Below are positions 1 to 6,458 of a stretch of DNA of 6,509 nt, piece by piece. The notes below the pieces were generated by a model, which saw nothing but the letters and a program-made list of their open reading frames with translations, did not search any database and was not told the origin of the DNA. The DNA comes from Spirochaetota bacterium. Its GTDB lineage: Bacteria > Spirochaetota > JAHITG01. Numbering within the stretch: the first letter of the stretch is position 1; every line of letters starts with the position of its first letter. The position numbers and the translations under genes are program-made. The stretch is from the NCBI GenBank assembly GCA_018817865.1, contig JAHITG010000348.1, positions 1-6,509 on the forward strand, written 5' to 3'.

Positions 1-151
1 AAATGATATCCCTGATCCCGTAATGTTTAAGCTGTTTCAGAAGGATCTCCAGAATAGGTGTTTCCCCTATGGGCATTAACGGTTTGGGTAATGTATACGT
101 AAAAGGTTTTAAACGCCTCCCCTTTCCTCCAGCCAGTATTATTGCCTGCAT
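1..151 (-). CDS. Sugar-phosphate nucleotidyltransferase, N-terminal 50 codons (partial, runs off window)
   Basis: The reading frame starts at ATG 151 and is open to the window edge. It begins MQAIILAGG and carries the signature of the NTP_transferase family: LAGGKGRRL at residues 6-14, which binds the nucleotide triphosphate, followed by PKPLMPI at 22-28. K23 would be the lysine that contacts substrate. These enzymes join a sugar-1-phosphate to an NTP, giving an NDP-sugar and pyrophosphate in the cytoplasm. The start is decided by a strong AGGAGG site five bases upstream. The protein opens directly with the nucleotidyltransferase fold, with no CBS pair in front as in Campylobacter PtmE. The base used (G, dT, U or C) and the sugar cannot be read from 50 residues. 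Its position after a LegB-type dehydratase makes a role in supplying that enzyme's substrate plausible, but this is inference. Confidence 0.9.
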   Translation of the reverse strand, partial: MQAIILAGGKGRRLKPFTYTLPKPLMPIGETPILEILLKQLKHYGIRDII

Positions 152-156
152 ACAGC

Positions 157-162
157 CCTCCT
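157..162 (-). promoter_or_regulatory. Shine-Dalgarno site of the nucleotidyltransferase
   Basis: AGGAGG reads on the minus strand five bases before ATG 151. It is the best ribosome binding site in the window and fixes the start of the partial gene. The gene stands apart from the operon upstream by 175 bases and does not depend on a close upstream stop codon for translation. Confidence 0.85.
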
Positions 163-202
163 TGCTTTAAATTTGGATAACGACAGAAGTATGTATAAAA
201 TC

Positions 203-208
203 ATTATA
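203..208 (-). promoter_or_regulatory. Candidate -10 hexamer before the nucleotidyltransferase
   Basis: A perfect TATAAT reads on the minus strand just after the candidate terminator, 51 bases before ATG 151, a sensible place for a promoter of the downstream unit. At 16 to 18 base spacing I see no -35 resembling TTGACA (the sequence there is GGCCTT or a one-base shift of it). In such AT-rich DNA a lone TATAAT is expected by chance. Confidence 0.2.
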
Positions 209-215
209 TAACAAT

Positions 216-235
216 AACAGGCTTAAAGGCCTGTT
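216..235 (-). terminator. Candidate weak intrinsic terminator
   Basis: On the minus strand AACAGGC (235-229) and GCCTGTT (222-216) form a 7 bp stem with a 6-base loop. The following bases, ATTGTTATAT, are U-rich but not a clean U tract. It would end the operon after the LegB-type gene and lies 64 bases before the nucleotidyltransferase start. The short stem and broken tract make efficient termination doubtful. Confidence 0.35.
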
Positions 236-316
236 TCTAAAGTACTATACTTTTTTATATTATTAATGTAGAAACAGACCTTCAGCGAAGCAATGCCTTT
301 TGGGTATAGGTCTGTT
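216..316 (-). repeat. Four interleaved inverted-repeat arms, possible mutually exclusive RNA hairpins
   Basis: On the minus-strand transcript the arms are S1 AACAGACCT (316-308), S2 AGGTCTGTTTCTA (281-269), S3 TAGAAACAGGCC (239-228) and S4 GCCTGTT (222-216). S1:S2 gives a perfect 9 bp stem. S2:S3 gives 12 bp with one G-U pair. S3:S4 gives a 7 bp stem with a 6-base loop. S2 and S3 can each be used only once, so the structures compete. S1 begins 11 bases after the dehydratase stop codon, within reach of a ribosome finishing that gene. The complementarity is directly visible. Any regulatory role is inference, and a duplicated hairpin that has diverged would look similar. Confidence 0.55.
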
Positions 317-326
317 GTTACAACCT

Positions 327-1319
327 CTAAATATTATAAATATCCGGCTTATATTTATCCTGATGGACCCTTAACCAGTCTATGGTCTCTTTTATCCCGG
401 ACTTCAGATCATACTTCTGTTCCCAGTCCGTCAGTTCCTTTATCTTTTTATTGGAGCCCAGAAGCTGCATCACTTCACTTTTCCCGGGACGCACCCTCTC
501 TTTTTCTGTAACGATCTTTGCGGATGGTTCTATCTGAGAGATGATCTCTTCAGCGATCTTTCTAATAGATATCTCTTCATTACTCGCAATATTTATCTCC
601 TCACCAATAGTCTTATCTGATCTTGCGATCTGGATAAATCCCATGGCAGTGTCTTTTACATAATTAAAATCCCTGGTAGTATCCAGATTGCCCAGCTTGA
701 TCTGGCTTTTTCCCGCTAAAAGCTGTGTAATAATGGTGGGAATAACTGCCCGCGCCGATTGTCTCGGCCCGTAGGTATTAAACGGCCTGACAATAACAAC
801 GGGAAGATCAAAACTTCTGTAAAAAGATTCAGCGATCCGGTCCGCCCCTATCTTTGTTGCCGAATACGGGGACTGGCCCTGAAAAGGATGCTTCTCATCA
901 ATAGGCGTATATTGAGCCGTACCGTACACTTCGGATGTGGAGGTCACAAGTACTTTTTTAATTTTCAGATCACGGCTGGCCTGAAGGACATTTAATGTTC
1001 CTTTAATATTGGTATCCACATAACTGTCCGGAGAATGATAGCTGAAAGGTATCCCGATCAGAGCAGCCAGATGAAAGATCATATCCATTCCTTCGCAGGC
1101 CTTCCTTACACCGTTCGGATCCCTGATATCACCGGTAAATATATCCAGCTTATCACGTTTGCTCTTCTCGATCGTATCCAGCCAGCCCCAGCTGTTAAAT
1201 GAGTTATAGTAAACAAAAGCACGAATACGGCACCCCTCATCCAGTAATGCTTCTACAAGATGAGAGCCGATAAACCCGTCAGAACCTGTTATTAATACTT
1301 TTTTATTCTTTAGATCCAT
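327..1319 (-). CDS. legB: NAD-dependent nucleotide-HexNAc 4,6-dehydratase, LegB type (extended SDR)
   Basis: This 330-residue protein is a full-length extended short-chain dehydrogenase. The Rossmann dinucleotide site is G12-x-x-G15-x-x-G18. It is followed by GDIRDP (63-68), FHLAA (82-86), the T128-S129-E130 region in TSTSEVYG, the catalytic Y152-x3-K156 in PYSATK, and RPFNTYGPRQ (178-187), which lines the sugar-nucleotide pocket. The stretch YYNSFNSWGWLD near residues 37-48 is, from memory, characteristic of the LegB group. LegB oxidises C4 and dehydrates C5-C6 of GDP- or UDP-GlcNAc to a 4-keto-6-deoxy sugar, the first committed step toward legionaminic acid. The start overlaps the preceding glycosyltransferase gene by 17 bases but has its own AGGAGA site. 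Related UDP-sugar epimerases or dehydratases of LPS pathways remain possible, and the nucleotide specificity is not readable. Confidence 0.9.
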   Translation of the reverse strand: MDLKNKKVLITGSDGFIGSHLVEALLDEGCRIRAFVYYNSFNSWGWLDTIEKSKRDKLDIFTGDIRDPNGVRKACEGMDMIFHLAALIGIPFSYHSPDSYVDTNIKGTLNVLQASRDLKIKKVLVTSTSEVYGTAQYTPIDEKHPFQGQSPYSATKIGADRIAESFYRSFDLPVVIVRPFNTYGPRQSARAVIPTIITQLLAGKSQIKLGNLDTTRDFNYVKDTAMGFIQIARSDKTIGEEINIASNEEISIRKIAEEIISQIEPSAKIVTEKERVRPGKSEVMQLLGSNKKIKELTDWEQKYDLKSGIKETIDWLRVHQDKYKPDIYNI

Positions 1320-2502
1320 TCTTTTTTCTCCTGATCTCTTGATCTTTTAAAGCAAGCACTGCTGCCTTCCAGATTACCTGCCCGCATTTATCCCAGGAAA
1401 GCGCTTCTGCCCGCCTTGAGGCTTTTTTTCGGAGATCTTTCTGCAATTTTTTATTTCCGATCAGTTTGATCATCGCTTGAGCCATGGAATCCGGTATATA
1501 CGGGTCAAAAAAAAGTGCTGCATCTCCCGCTACTTCTGTCATGGGAGGAATATTGGAGCAGGCCATTACGCCGCTTAACCCTAAGATCTCTGATTGGACT
1601 ACAGAATTCGTTTCACACAAGCTGGGAAAAAGATTGATATCGGCATACTGTATCCAGGCGGGAATCTTACTTTCATCTAATGCACCGATAAACTTGACCC
1701 TTTTTTCAAGGCCAGAACTTCTTATTTCCTCTTCCATCTGCCTAACATACTCTTTATCCACCGGATACCCGGCAATAATAAGATCCGGCATTGCAGGATC
1801 CTTTAAAGTTGCGAGTTTATAAGCCTTTATGAGATTAATATAATTTTTATACCAATAAATGGTAGAGAGGGTAAACATATAGGAATGCCCTTTGTATGGA
1901 TGGTTTATCTTTTTTTTCCGGGCATTACTGATCATCTTTGGGACACCGGTCAATACCACAAAACTTTTTCTTTTAATATCCCCGGCCCATTGAGCAATAC
2001 TCTTCAGGGCATGATGAGAATGCAGGATCAGCGCATCTGCCATCTTTGCAGTCTTAATATACATTCTCCTTAATAAATAAAGCCTTATCCTTCCCATAGA
2101 GAAAAGAGGGAAATGCCTGATCTGCTCTTCAGTAAAAGGGAGCATATTATTTACCGTTCCTATAGTTCCTGTTTTATTACAGATGAATGTGGATAATATC
2201 CCGCTTAATGAATAAAAAACATTGATATTGTATTTTTTGATCATTTTTGGTAATTTACTGTTATACCAGTACCAGCGCCCGATCCAGGCCCCTTTCGGCT
2301 TTGCCATATTTTCTACTGTCACATCAGAAGAAGCTTTGAATAGATCATGTTTCTTATCCTGTAAAATGATGATCTTTGCCCCCTCAGGCATATTTCTGAT
2401 CGCAGAGGATATTAATTCATATTTCAGCTGCAAAATACCGGGACTGGCGATCGTCACCGTATCGATCAAAAGCCGGATAGATCTGTTACTTTTTTTTTCC
2501 AT
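1303..2502 (-). CDS. Glycosyltransferase, GT4 type (GT-B fold)
   Basis: The 399-residue protein has the two-domain GT-B plan. The N-terminal acceptor domain (about 1-190) contains VNNMLPF at 117-123. The C-terminal donor domain opens with YWYKN (216-220), continues with DLIIAGYP (240-247) and FIGALDESKIPAWIQYADINL, and ends with a helical region rich in K and R. The donor-site pair E297-x7-E305 is present. Around it the text CETNSVVQSE differs from the usual E-G-F-G-L-P form, and the following AMACG is replaced by LGLSGVMA. EVAGDAALFFDP (323-334) matches the mannosyltransferase-like branch of GT4. It would add an NDP-sugar to a lipid-linked glycan at the cytoplasmic membrane face. ATG 2502 follows the previous stop codon by three bases with no ribosome binding site, which suggests coupling. 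An A9 tract covers codons 2-5. Confidence 0.93.
   Translation of the reverse strand: MEKKSNRSIRLLIDTVTIASPGILQLKYELISSAIRNMPEGAKIIILQDKKHDLFKASSDVTVENMAKPKGAWIGRWYWYNSKLPKMIKKYNINVFYSLSGILSTFICNKTGTIGTVNNMLPFTEEQIRHFPLFSMGRIRLYLLRRMYIKTAKMADALILHSHHALKSIAQWAGDIKRKSFVVLTGVPKMISNARKKKINHPYKGHSYMFTLSTIYWYKNYINLIKAYKLATLKDPAMPDLIIAGYPVDKEYVRQMEEEIRSSGLEKRVKFIGALDESKIPAWIQYADINLFPSLCETNSVVQSEILGLSGVMACSNIPPMTEVAGDAALFFDPYIPDSMAQAMIKLIGNKKLQKDLRKKASRRAEALSWDKCGQVIWKAAVLALKDQEIRRKKNGSKE
1327..1332 (-). promoter_or_regulatory. Shine-Dalgarno site of the LegB-type gene, inside the preceding gene
   Basis: AGGAGA reads on the minus strand, with eight bases between its AGGAG core and ATG 1319. It lies within the last codons of the upstream glycosyltransferase (the RRKK portion of its C-terminus). 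It supports ATG 1319 as the start despite the 17-base gene overlap. It is the only strong ribosome binding site within the five-gene operon. Confidence 0.8.
2490..2498 (-). repeat. A9 homopolymer directly after the start codon of a glycosyltransferase
   Basis: Codons 2-5 of the gene starting at 2502 read GAA AAA AAA AGT, giving nine consecutive A on the coding strand. Gain or loss of one A would shift the frame at the fifth codon or earlier and silence the enzyme. It is the longest single-base run I found in the window. No copy-number variation can be seen in one sequence. Confidence 0.7.
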
Positions 2503-2505
2503 TTT

Positions 2506-3375
2506 TCAGTTGGACCGTATGATCTTTAATAAATATCCTGGCATCAGATATTTTACTATATTTTTAAAAATATATAAAAGATCCTTTATGTTCAATTTTG
2601 CGGATTTTTTTAAAATAATAAACTGCACTTTAATAATAAAATACAGCTGGGCCTTGTCATGTTTCCGGGATAACATCTCTTTAGTGTACCTTCTGTATAT
2701 AAGGATTTTTGGCAGATTGGCTGCTTTATATTCCTGCATTATCCTGAACCAGTACTCATAATCCTGCGAATATTTTAACCTTTCATTATAGAAACCGATA
2801 TTATCCAGAATCTCTCTTTTAAATAGAACCGATGTATGACAGAAAGGATTATACCGGATCATATTTTCTCTTATTTCTTCATCATTAAAAATAAAATACT
2901 TACTCATCTTATTCTCGATCTTTCCCTTAATACCGATCACCTGATAATCAGATCCCACAAGAGCATACTCCGGCCTGGGCTTTAAAAAATCAACCTCACT
3001 GGATAACCTGTCCGGAAAACTGACATCATCCGCATCCTGCCGGGCAATATAGACCCCCCGACTGAGCATTAAGGCTCTGTTCAGGGACCTTGTCAACCCC
3101 ATATTCTTCTGATCAACAATAATGATCCGTCTCTCATTCTTTAAATAATCGAGGAGCATCTTCATGCTCCCGTCTGTGGACCCGTCATTTACAATGATGA
3201 ATTCCCAGCTTTTATACGTCTGTTTTATAATAGACTCGATGGCTTCCTTTAAATATTTGCTCCCGTTATAGACCGACATAACAACAGAGATCACCGGAGT
3301 CCTGATCCTGTCAGGCTGGCTCACCATGTGAAAAGAACCATATTTGTCCTTTTTTGACTCTTTTACTAATTTCAT
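2506..3375 (-). CDS. Glycosyltransferase family 2 (GT-A fold)
   Basis: The 289-residue protein shows the GT2 core: VVMSVYNG at 31-38, VNDGSTDGS at 62-70 for nucleotide binding, DADD at 114-117 as the metal-binding DXD-type motif, FCHTSVLFKREIL at 178-190, and YSQDYEYWFR at 202-211, where D205 is the likely general base of the ED-like motif. The tail beyond residue 240 is Lys- and hydrophobic-rich and could hold the protein to the membrane. It would transfer a sugar from an NDP donor to a growing lipid-linked oligosaccharide, acceptor unknown. The start is uncertain. ATG 3375 lies nine bases after the previous stop with no ribosome binding site, and the first 25 or so residues precede the conserved fold. 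ATG 3327 (residue 17) is the alternative, also without a good site. Confidence 0.93.
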   Translation of the reverse strand: MKLVKESKKDKYGSFHMVSQPDRIRTPVISVVMSVYNGSKYLKEAIESIIKQTYKSWEFIIVNDGSTDGSMKMLLDYLKNERRIIIVDQKNMGLTRSLNRALMLSRGVYIARQDADDVSFPDRLSSEVDFLKPRPEYALVGSDYQVIGIKGKIENKMSKYFIFNDEEIRENMIRYNPFCHTSVLFKREILDNIGFYNERLKYSQDYEYWFRIMQEYKAANLPKILIYRRYTKEMLSRKHDKAQLYFIIKVQFIILKKSAKLNIKDLLYIFKNIVKYLMPGYLLKIIRSN

Positions 3376-3384
3376 TCGAATATT

Positions 3385-4512
3385 TTACAATCTATCCAGA
3401 AATTTTTCTTCATGGGATACAAGGGACTGCAAAGTAAACCGTTCTTTTATCAGATCTGATGCATTATCTGAACAGGGTTTTTTCTCTTTATTAGATAATT
3501 TGACCACACCCGTTACTTTTTTAATGATGGAACCACTCTCTGTTCCTCTGATCAGATATCCATTCTTCTTGTCATTAATGATCTCATTGATACCGGATGT
3601 ATCAGTACCAAAGCATATACAGCCGCAGGCCATGGCTTCCAACAGTACTTTAGGCATACATTCATAAAAAGAGGGTAAAATAAAATATGTATATTTATTA
3701 TAGACTAAAGGAAGTTTCTCATTAGAGACAGGCCGATTGAAGAAGACCTTTGCCCCGATCTTTTCTGCTAATACGAGCAGATCTTTTTTTAAACTCCCTT
3801 CTCCATAGATATTCAACCTTATCTTTAAATCAGCAGATGCCTTTATCAGATTAAAAAGATTCTTTTCTTTCTCCAGCCTTCCGATATAAAGCAGTTCCTC
3901 TCTTCTATTATGAAGAGCTGTTCTGTTTTTAAAAAGGGAAACATCAATATAATTTGGAAGAAGGCCGATCTTTTTTTTGTCTATATGATACTTTTCAATA
4001 ATGTATTTTCTTTGCGCAGCGGAAGAGACTTCTGCAAGATCACAGAATTTATACGAGATCCATTCTATCAACTGGATCATCCAATAGATAAGGTTAAATC
4101 TTGAACTGATCTCCTCTCTGTAATTGATACTCCATGTCCAGCCGGTCCTGAGAAGGGATCTCTTTCTGAATAAAAGCTTACCTAAAAGAGCACTCCAGCT
4201 TCCCGGCATCTGATTGGTCTTAATAATATCGATATTTTTAAATATCTTCCTGTGCCAGAAAGGCATAATAAAAGAATACATAAGCCTTCCAATTCTAGAA
4301 TCAAAGAGTCCGGGCATGGGCACAATACGGATCCCCTTCAGATCCCTTTCATACTTTTGATCATCCTTCCCAAAGGAAAACCAGAATACCTGATCCAGGC
4401 TCTTTTTCTTCAAATGCTCTTCATATAACAGTTTTTCCCTGTTCAGAAGCCCCTGTTTTTTCCATTGCTCTACACTGACATTTAAAGTAAAAATTAATCC
4501 TAATCTTCTCAT
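3385..4512 (-). CDS. Glycosyltransferase, GT4 type (GT-B fold)
   Basis: The 375-residue protein begins RRLGLIFTLNVS and has an acceptor domain with TGWTWSINYRE (123-133), a linker around LPNYIDVSLF (185-194), and a donor domain opening with LYIGRLEKEKN (208-218). There G211-R212 and K217 fit the usual phosphate-contacting residues. IYGEGSLKKDL (235-245) follows. FYECMPKVLLEAMACG (282-297) supplies the E284-x7-E292 donor-site pair, with C285 in place of the common Gly. GINEII (307-312) and a short C-terminal helix close the fold. The length is normal for GT4. It would use an NDP-sugar in the cytoplasm to extend a membrane-linked glycan. Sugar and linkage cannot be assigned. The gene starts 18 bases after the membrane-protein gene, with only a weak AAAGG overlapping that stop codon. 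Confidence 0.94.
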   Translation of the reverse strand: MRRLGLIFTLNVSVEQWKKQGLLNREKLLYEEHLKKKSLDQVFWFSFGKDDQKYERDLKGIRIVPMPGLFDSRIGRLMYSFIMPFWHRKIFKNIDIIKTNQMPGSWSALLGKLLFRKRSLLRTGWTWSINYREEISSRFNLIYWMIQLIEWISYKFCDLAEVSSAAQRKYIIEKYHIDKKKIGLLPNYIDVSLFKNRTALHNRREELLYIGRLEKEKNLFNLIKASADLKIRLNIYGEGSLKKDLLVLAEKIGAKVFFNRPVSNEKLPLVYNKYTYFILPSFYECMPKVLLEAMACGCICFGTDTSGINEIINDKKNGYLIRGTESGSIIKKVTGVVKLSNKEKKPCSDNASDLIKERFTLQSLVSHEEKFLDRL

Positions 4513-4530
4513 AGAATCACGATCTGACCT

Positions 4531-6438
4531 TTATCGAAGCTTATAAACTGCTGTGGTGCCGATTACAGGCTCTTTATTCCTGTATCCCATTATGACCTCA
4601 TGATCATTATGATAGATTTTTTTGGCAAAACGCTTATTTCTGCAAAAAAGTTTGTATAGATCAGTTACTTTTTCCTGGTTCGATCTGTTCTTGTCCATCA
4701 GATGAGTTACCCCTTTCCTCTTTAAAAAAGCATAAAAACCTTTATCATTTTTAATAATAGAAAGATTCTCTCCGAAAGCGGTCGGATATAACTGCTCCGT
4801 GGCTACATTATAATAATAACGCCCCCTTGTCGGAACAATAAGAAGTGCATTCCCGGGTAAATTTTTATTGATCCATTTGATCGTCTCATAGCATTCAACC
4901 CGGGGTTGAAGAAAATGCTCTTTCTTCTCCCCTGAAAAAAAATAAAAAACAAACTGTCTGGAATAGATCAGTATCCCTGTTAAAATTATTACAGAAGACC
5001 CATATACGGCAAACTTTAACAGCCGATCCGTTATCTTTTTTACCCCTGCAGGTATCCATTTTAAGAATTCAACAAAACCCAGAACGATCAAAAAATCAAC
5101 GGCACCCAAATAAAACCTTATAAAATAATGAGGTAAAAAGAAAAAAGCCATTATATAGCAGATCACTATTCCTATGAGCATAAAAAAGATCCTTTTCCTG
5201 ATCAGATGTATAAACCCTAATAATGAAAAGATCCAGAATAAGGGGTTTGGATTCATCGGAGGATAAAACCCGTCTTTTACATAATAAAATGGTGATAACA
5301 GTAATCCCTTAAGATCTCTTGAAACACCGATCTTACTTCCTGACAGATTCCCTAGAGCATTATTTAAAGAGGAACGATCAAACGGCCCTGAACCGAATAT
5401 ATTCAATCCGGCCGGAAATATAGGATTCCCGTATAAAAGATAATGCCTGATAAAAAAAGGGATAAAAAGGAGGAACGGAGAAAAGCTGACAGCCAGTTGT
5501 TTTATATTGATCTTAATCCTGGAAAAAACAGAAATATATAAAAAAAGGACCATTGGTAGTATAAGATACAGATTCGTGAACTTTATTATAATGGCTGTCA
5601 CAAAGATCAAGTGCAGTATCAGAAGTCTTTTGTATATAAACTTTTCATCTTTATCTTTTCTGCTTTGTGTGTATATATTATAACTTACGATCATAAAACT
5701 CAGAATGATCAGAAAATTCAACGCATTATCACCGGGTGCTATACAGGTAACACCTTTCAGTAGAGAAGAGAAAGCCACCAGGGTGGCTAATACAGCTGTA
5801 AGTTTTCCAAAACGGCTTCTGGCCCATGTAAATAGTATTATCGCGGCAAGACCAAAGAAAAAAAGGCTGTTTAAAGCCGGGCCATATTCAGCACCGGCAC
5901 TGTATGACCATATATTATAGGTCTGTGTTCCCATATAAGTAAACAGGGCAAATGGAGAAAAAAGAAGCTTAAAAGAGCCTTCCAGTACGGCCATTTTAGT
6001 ATAATAGAAATGATATGCGATCTCATCTATTTTTGTCAGAGGGACTAAAGAGGCTAAAAATAACGGCAGGAACATCAATATCAAAGGAGCAAGCGAAAGC
6101 AGAGTTCTTCTGCGGTCATGCTCTTCCCTTCTTATTGATAACCCCTGAAAATCCCGGGCTTTAGCAAGGACCTGTTTCAAAATAATAAAGCCCCACAATG
6201 ATCCATTAACGATAACAAGAGGCCATCGGCTTATCCCGGATACCATTCCCAGAAACACCATGATGATCGTCATGACATTAAATCCCAGCAGCCACGGTAA
6301 AAATAACCTATAAAAAAAATTATCCTCCCGGTACAGCTTTTTAGGAAACAATGATATTCCTACTGCAAAGGTCAGGACCTGATAATAAGCAAAAACAGTA
6401 ATGCTCCAGAGTGATAAAATAATATTATTGTTCATCAT
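4531..6438 (-). CDS. Polytopic membrane glycosyltransferase-like protein (GT-C type)
   Basis: The 635-residue protein has about 13-15 hydrophobic segments between residues 7 and 495, then a soluble tail of about 130 residues. D138-E139 sits just after a membrane segment, in KIDEIAYHFYYTKM (136-149). This is where GT-C enzymes such as ArnT and protein mannosyltransferases keep the acidic catalytic residues of the first extracytoplasmic loop. Other loops carry GNPIFPAGL (337-345) and DGFYPPMNPNP (389-399). The tail has YETIKWINKNLPGNALLIVP (517-536), a pattern I associate with the C-terminal domain of dolichol- or undecaprenyl-phosphate-sugar-dependent transferases. The likely role is sugar transfer from a polyprenyl-phosphate donor outside the membrane. 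A Wzy-type polymerase is the main alternative. ATG 6438 is followed by a second ATG at 6435 and has no ribosome binding site, and the next Met is at residue 55. Confidence 0.88.
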   Translation of the reverse strand: MMNNNIILSLWSITVFAYYQVLTFAVGISLFPKKLYREDNFFYRLFLPWLLGFNVMTIIMVFLGMVSGISRWPLVIVNGSLWGFIILKQVLAKARDFQGLSIRREEHDRRRTLLSLAPLILMFLPLFLASLVPLTKIDEIAYHFYYTKMAVLEGSFKLLFSPFALFTYMGTQTYNIWSYSAGAEYGPALNSLFFFGLAAIILFTWARSRFGKLTAVLATLVAFSSLLKGVTCIAPGDNALNFLIILSFMIVSYNIYTQSRKDKDEKFIYKRLLILHLIFVTAIIIKFTNLYLILPMVLFLYISVFSRIKINIKQLAVSFSPFLLFIPFFIRHYLLYGNPIFPAGLNIFGSGPFDRSSLNNALGNLSGSKIGVSRDLKGLLLSPFYYVKDGFYPPMNPNPLFWIFSLLGFIHLIRKRIFFMLIGIVICYIMAFFFLPHYFIRFYLGAVDFLIVLGFVEFLKWIPAGVKKITDRLLKFAVYGSSVIILTGILIYSRQFVFYFFSGEKKEHFLQPRVECYETIKWINKNLPGNALLIVPTRGRYYYNVATEQLYPTAFGENLSIIKNDKGFYAFLKRKGVTHLMDKNRSNQEKVTDLYKLFCRNKRFAKKIYHNDHEVIMGYRNKEPVIGTTAVYKLR

Positions 6439-6458
6439 TAGTATTATAGTAAATGCAG

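Larger units (their letters stand above)
152..326 (-). other. Intergenic region between dehydratase and nucleotidyltransferase genes
   Basis: This is the only sizeable non-coding gap inside the window. It is AT-rich and has stops in the coding direction. It holds four interleaved inverted-repeat arms between 316 and 216, two weak -10-like hexamers (TATAGT at 249-244 with TCTACA 17 bases upstream at 272-267, and TATAAT at 208-203), and the ribosome binding site at 162-157. A small AT-rich palindrome, AAAGTA-CTA-TACTTT, lies at 239-253. The simplest reading is the end of one transcription unit and the leader of the next. Regulated read-through is the alternative. Confidence 0.6.

Noticed and set aside
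239..253. AAAGTA-CTA-TACTTT palindrome followed by T on the plus strand, as a terminator
   Set aside because: It is only 6 bp and AT-rich with a 3-base loop, and there is no plus-strand gene for it to terminate.
244..272. Promoter TCTACA-17-TATAGT on the minus strand
   Set aside because: Each box matches four or five of six consensus bases, but such matches are common in AT-rich DNA and the -35 sits inside an inverted-repeat arm. It is too weak to list as a feature.
216..316. A small mobile element or MITE at the inverted repeats
   Set aside because: The arms are short and interleaved rather than a single terminal pair. I see no flanking target-site duplication and no sign that a gene was interrupted.
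293..511. Plus-strand open frame of 72 codons starting in the intergenic gap
   Set aside because: Most of it is antisense to the LegB-type C-terminus, there is no ribosome binding site, and the protein is low-complexity Ser/Pro/Leu.
759..995. Plus-strand open frame of 78 codons inside the LegB-type gene
   Set aside because: It is antisense to the catalytic core of a complete, conserved SDR protein and has no recognisable features.
1484..1822. Plus-strand open frame of 112 codons
   Set aside because: It is entirely antisense to the GT4 donor domain, whose motifs are intact on the minus strand. It has no family signature.
2222..2761. Plus-strand open frame of 179 codons
   Set aside because: It lies opposite two well-supported minus-strand glycosyltransferase genes, has no recognisable motif and crosses their junction. 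Its hydrophobic, Ser/Ile/Phe-rich text is what antisense of Lys- and Ile-rich AT-biased genes gives.
3344..4104. Plus-strand open frames at 3344-3667 and 3910-4104
   Set aside because: Both are antisense to the GT4 gene at 4512-3385 (the first also covers the GT2 start) and lack motifs or start signals.
5705..5920. Plus-strand open frame of 71 codons
   Set aside because: It lies opposite transmembrane segments of the GT-C-like protein, whose continuous hydrophobic pattern shows the minus strand is the coding one.
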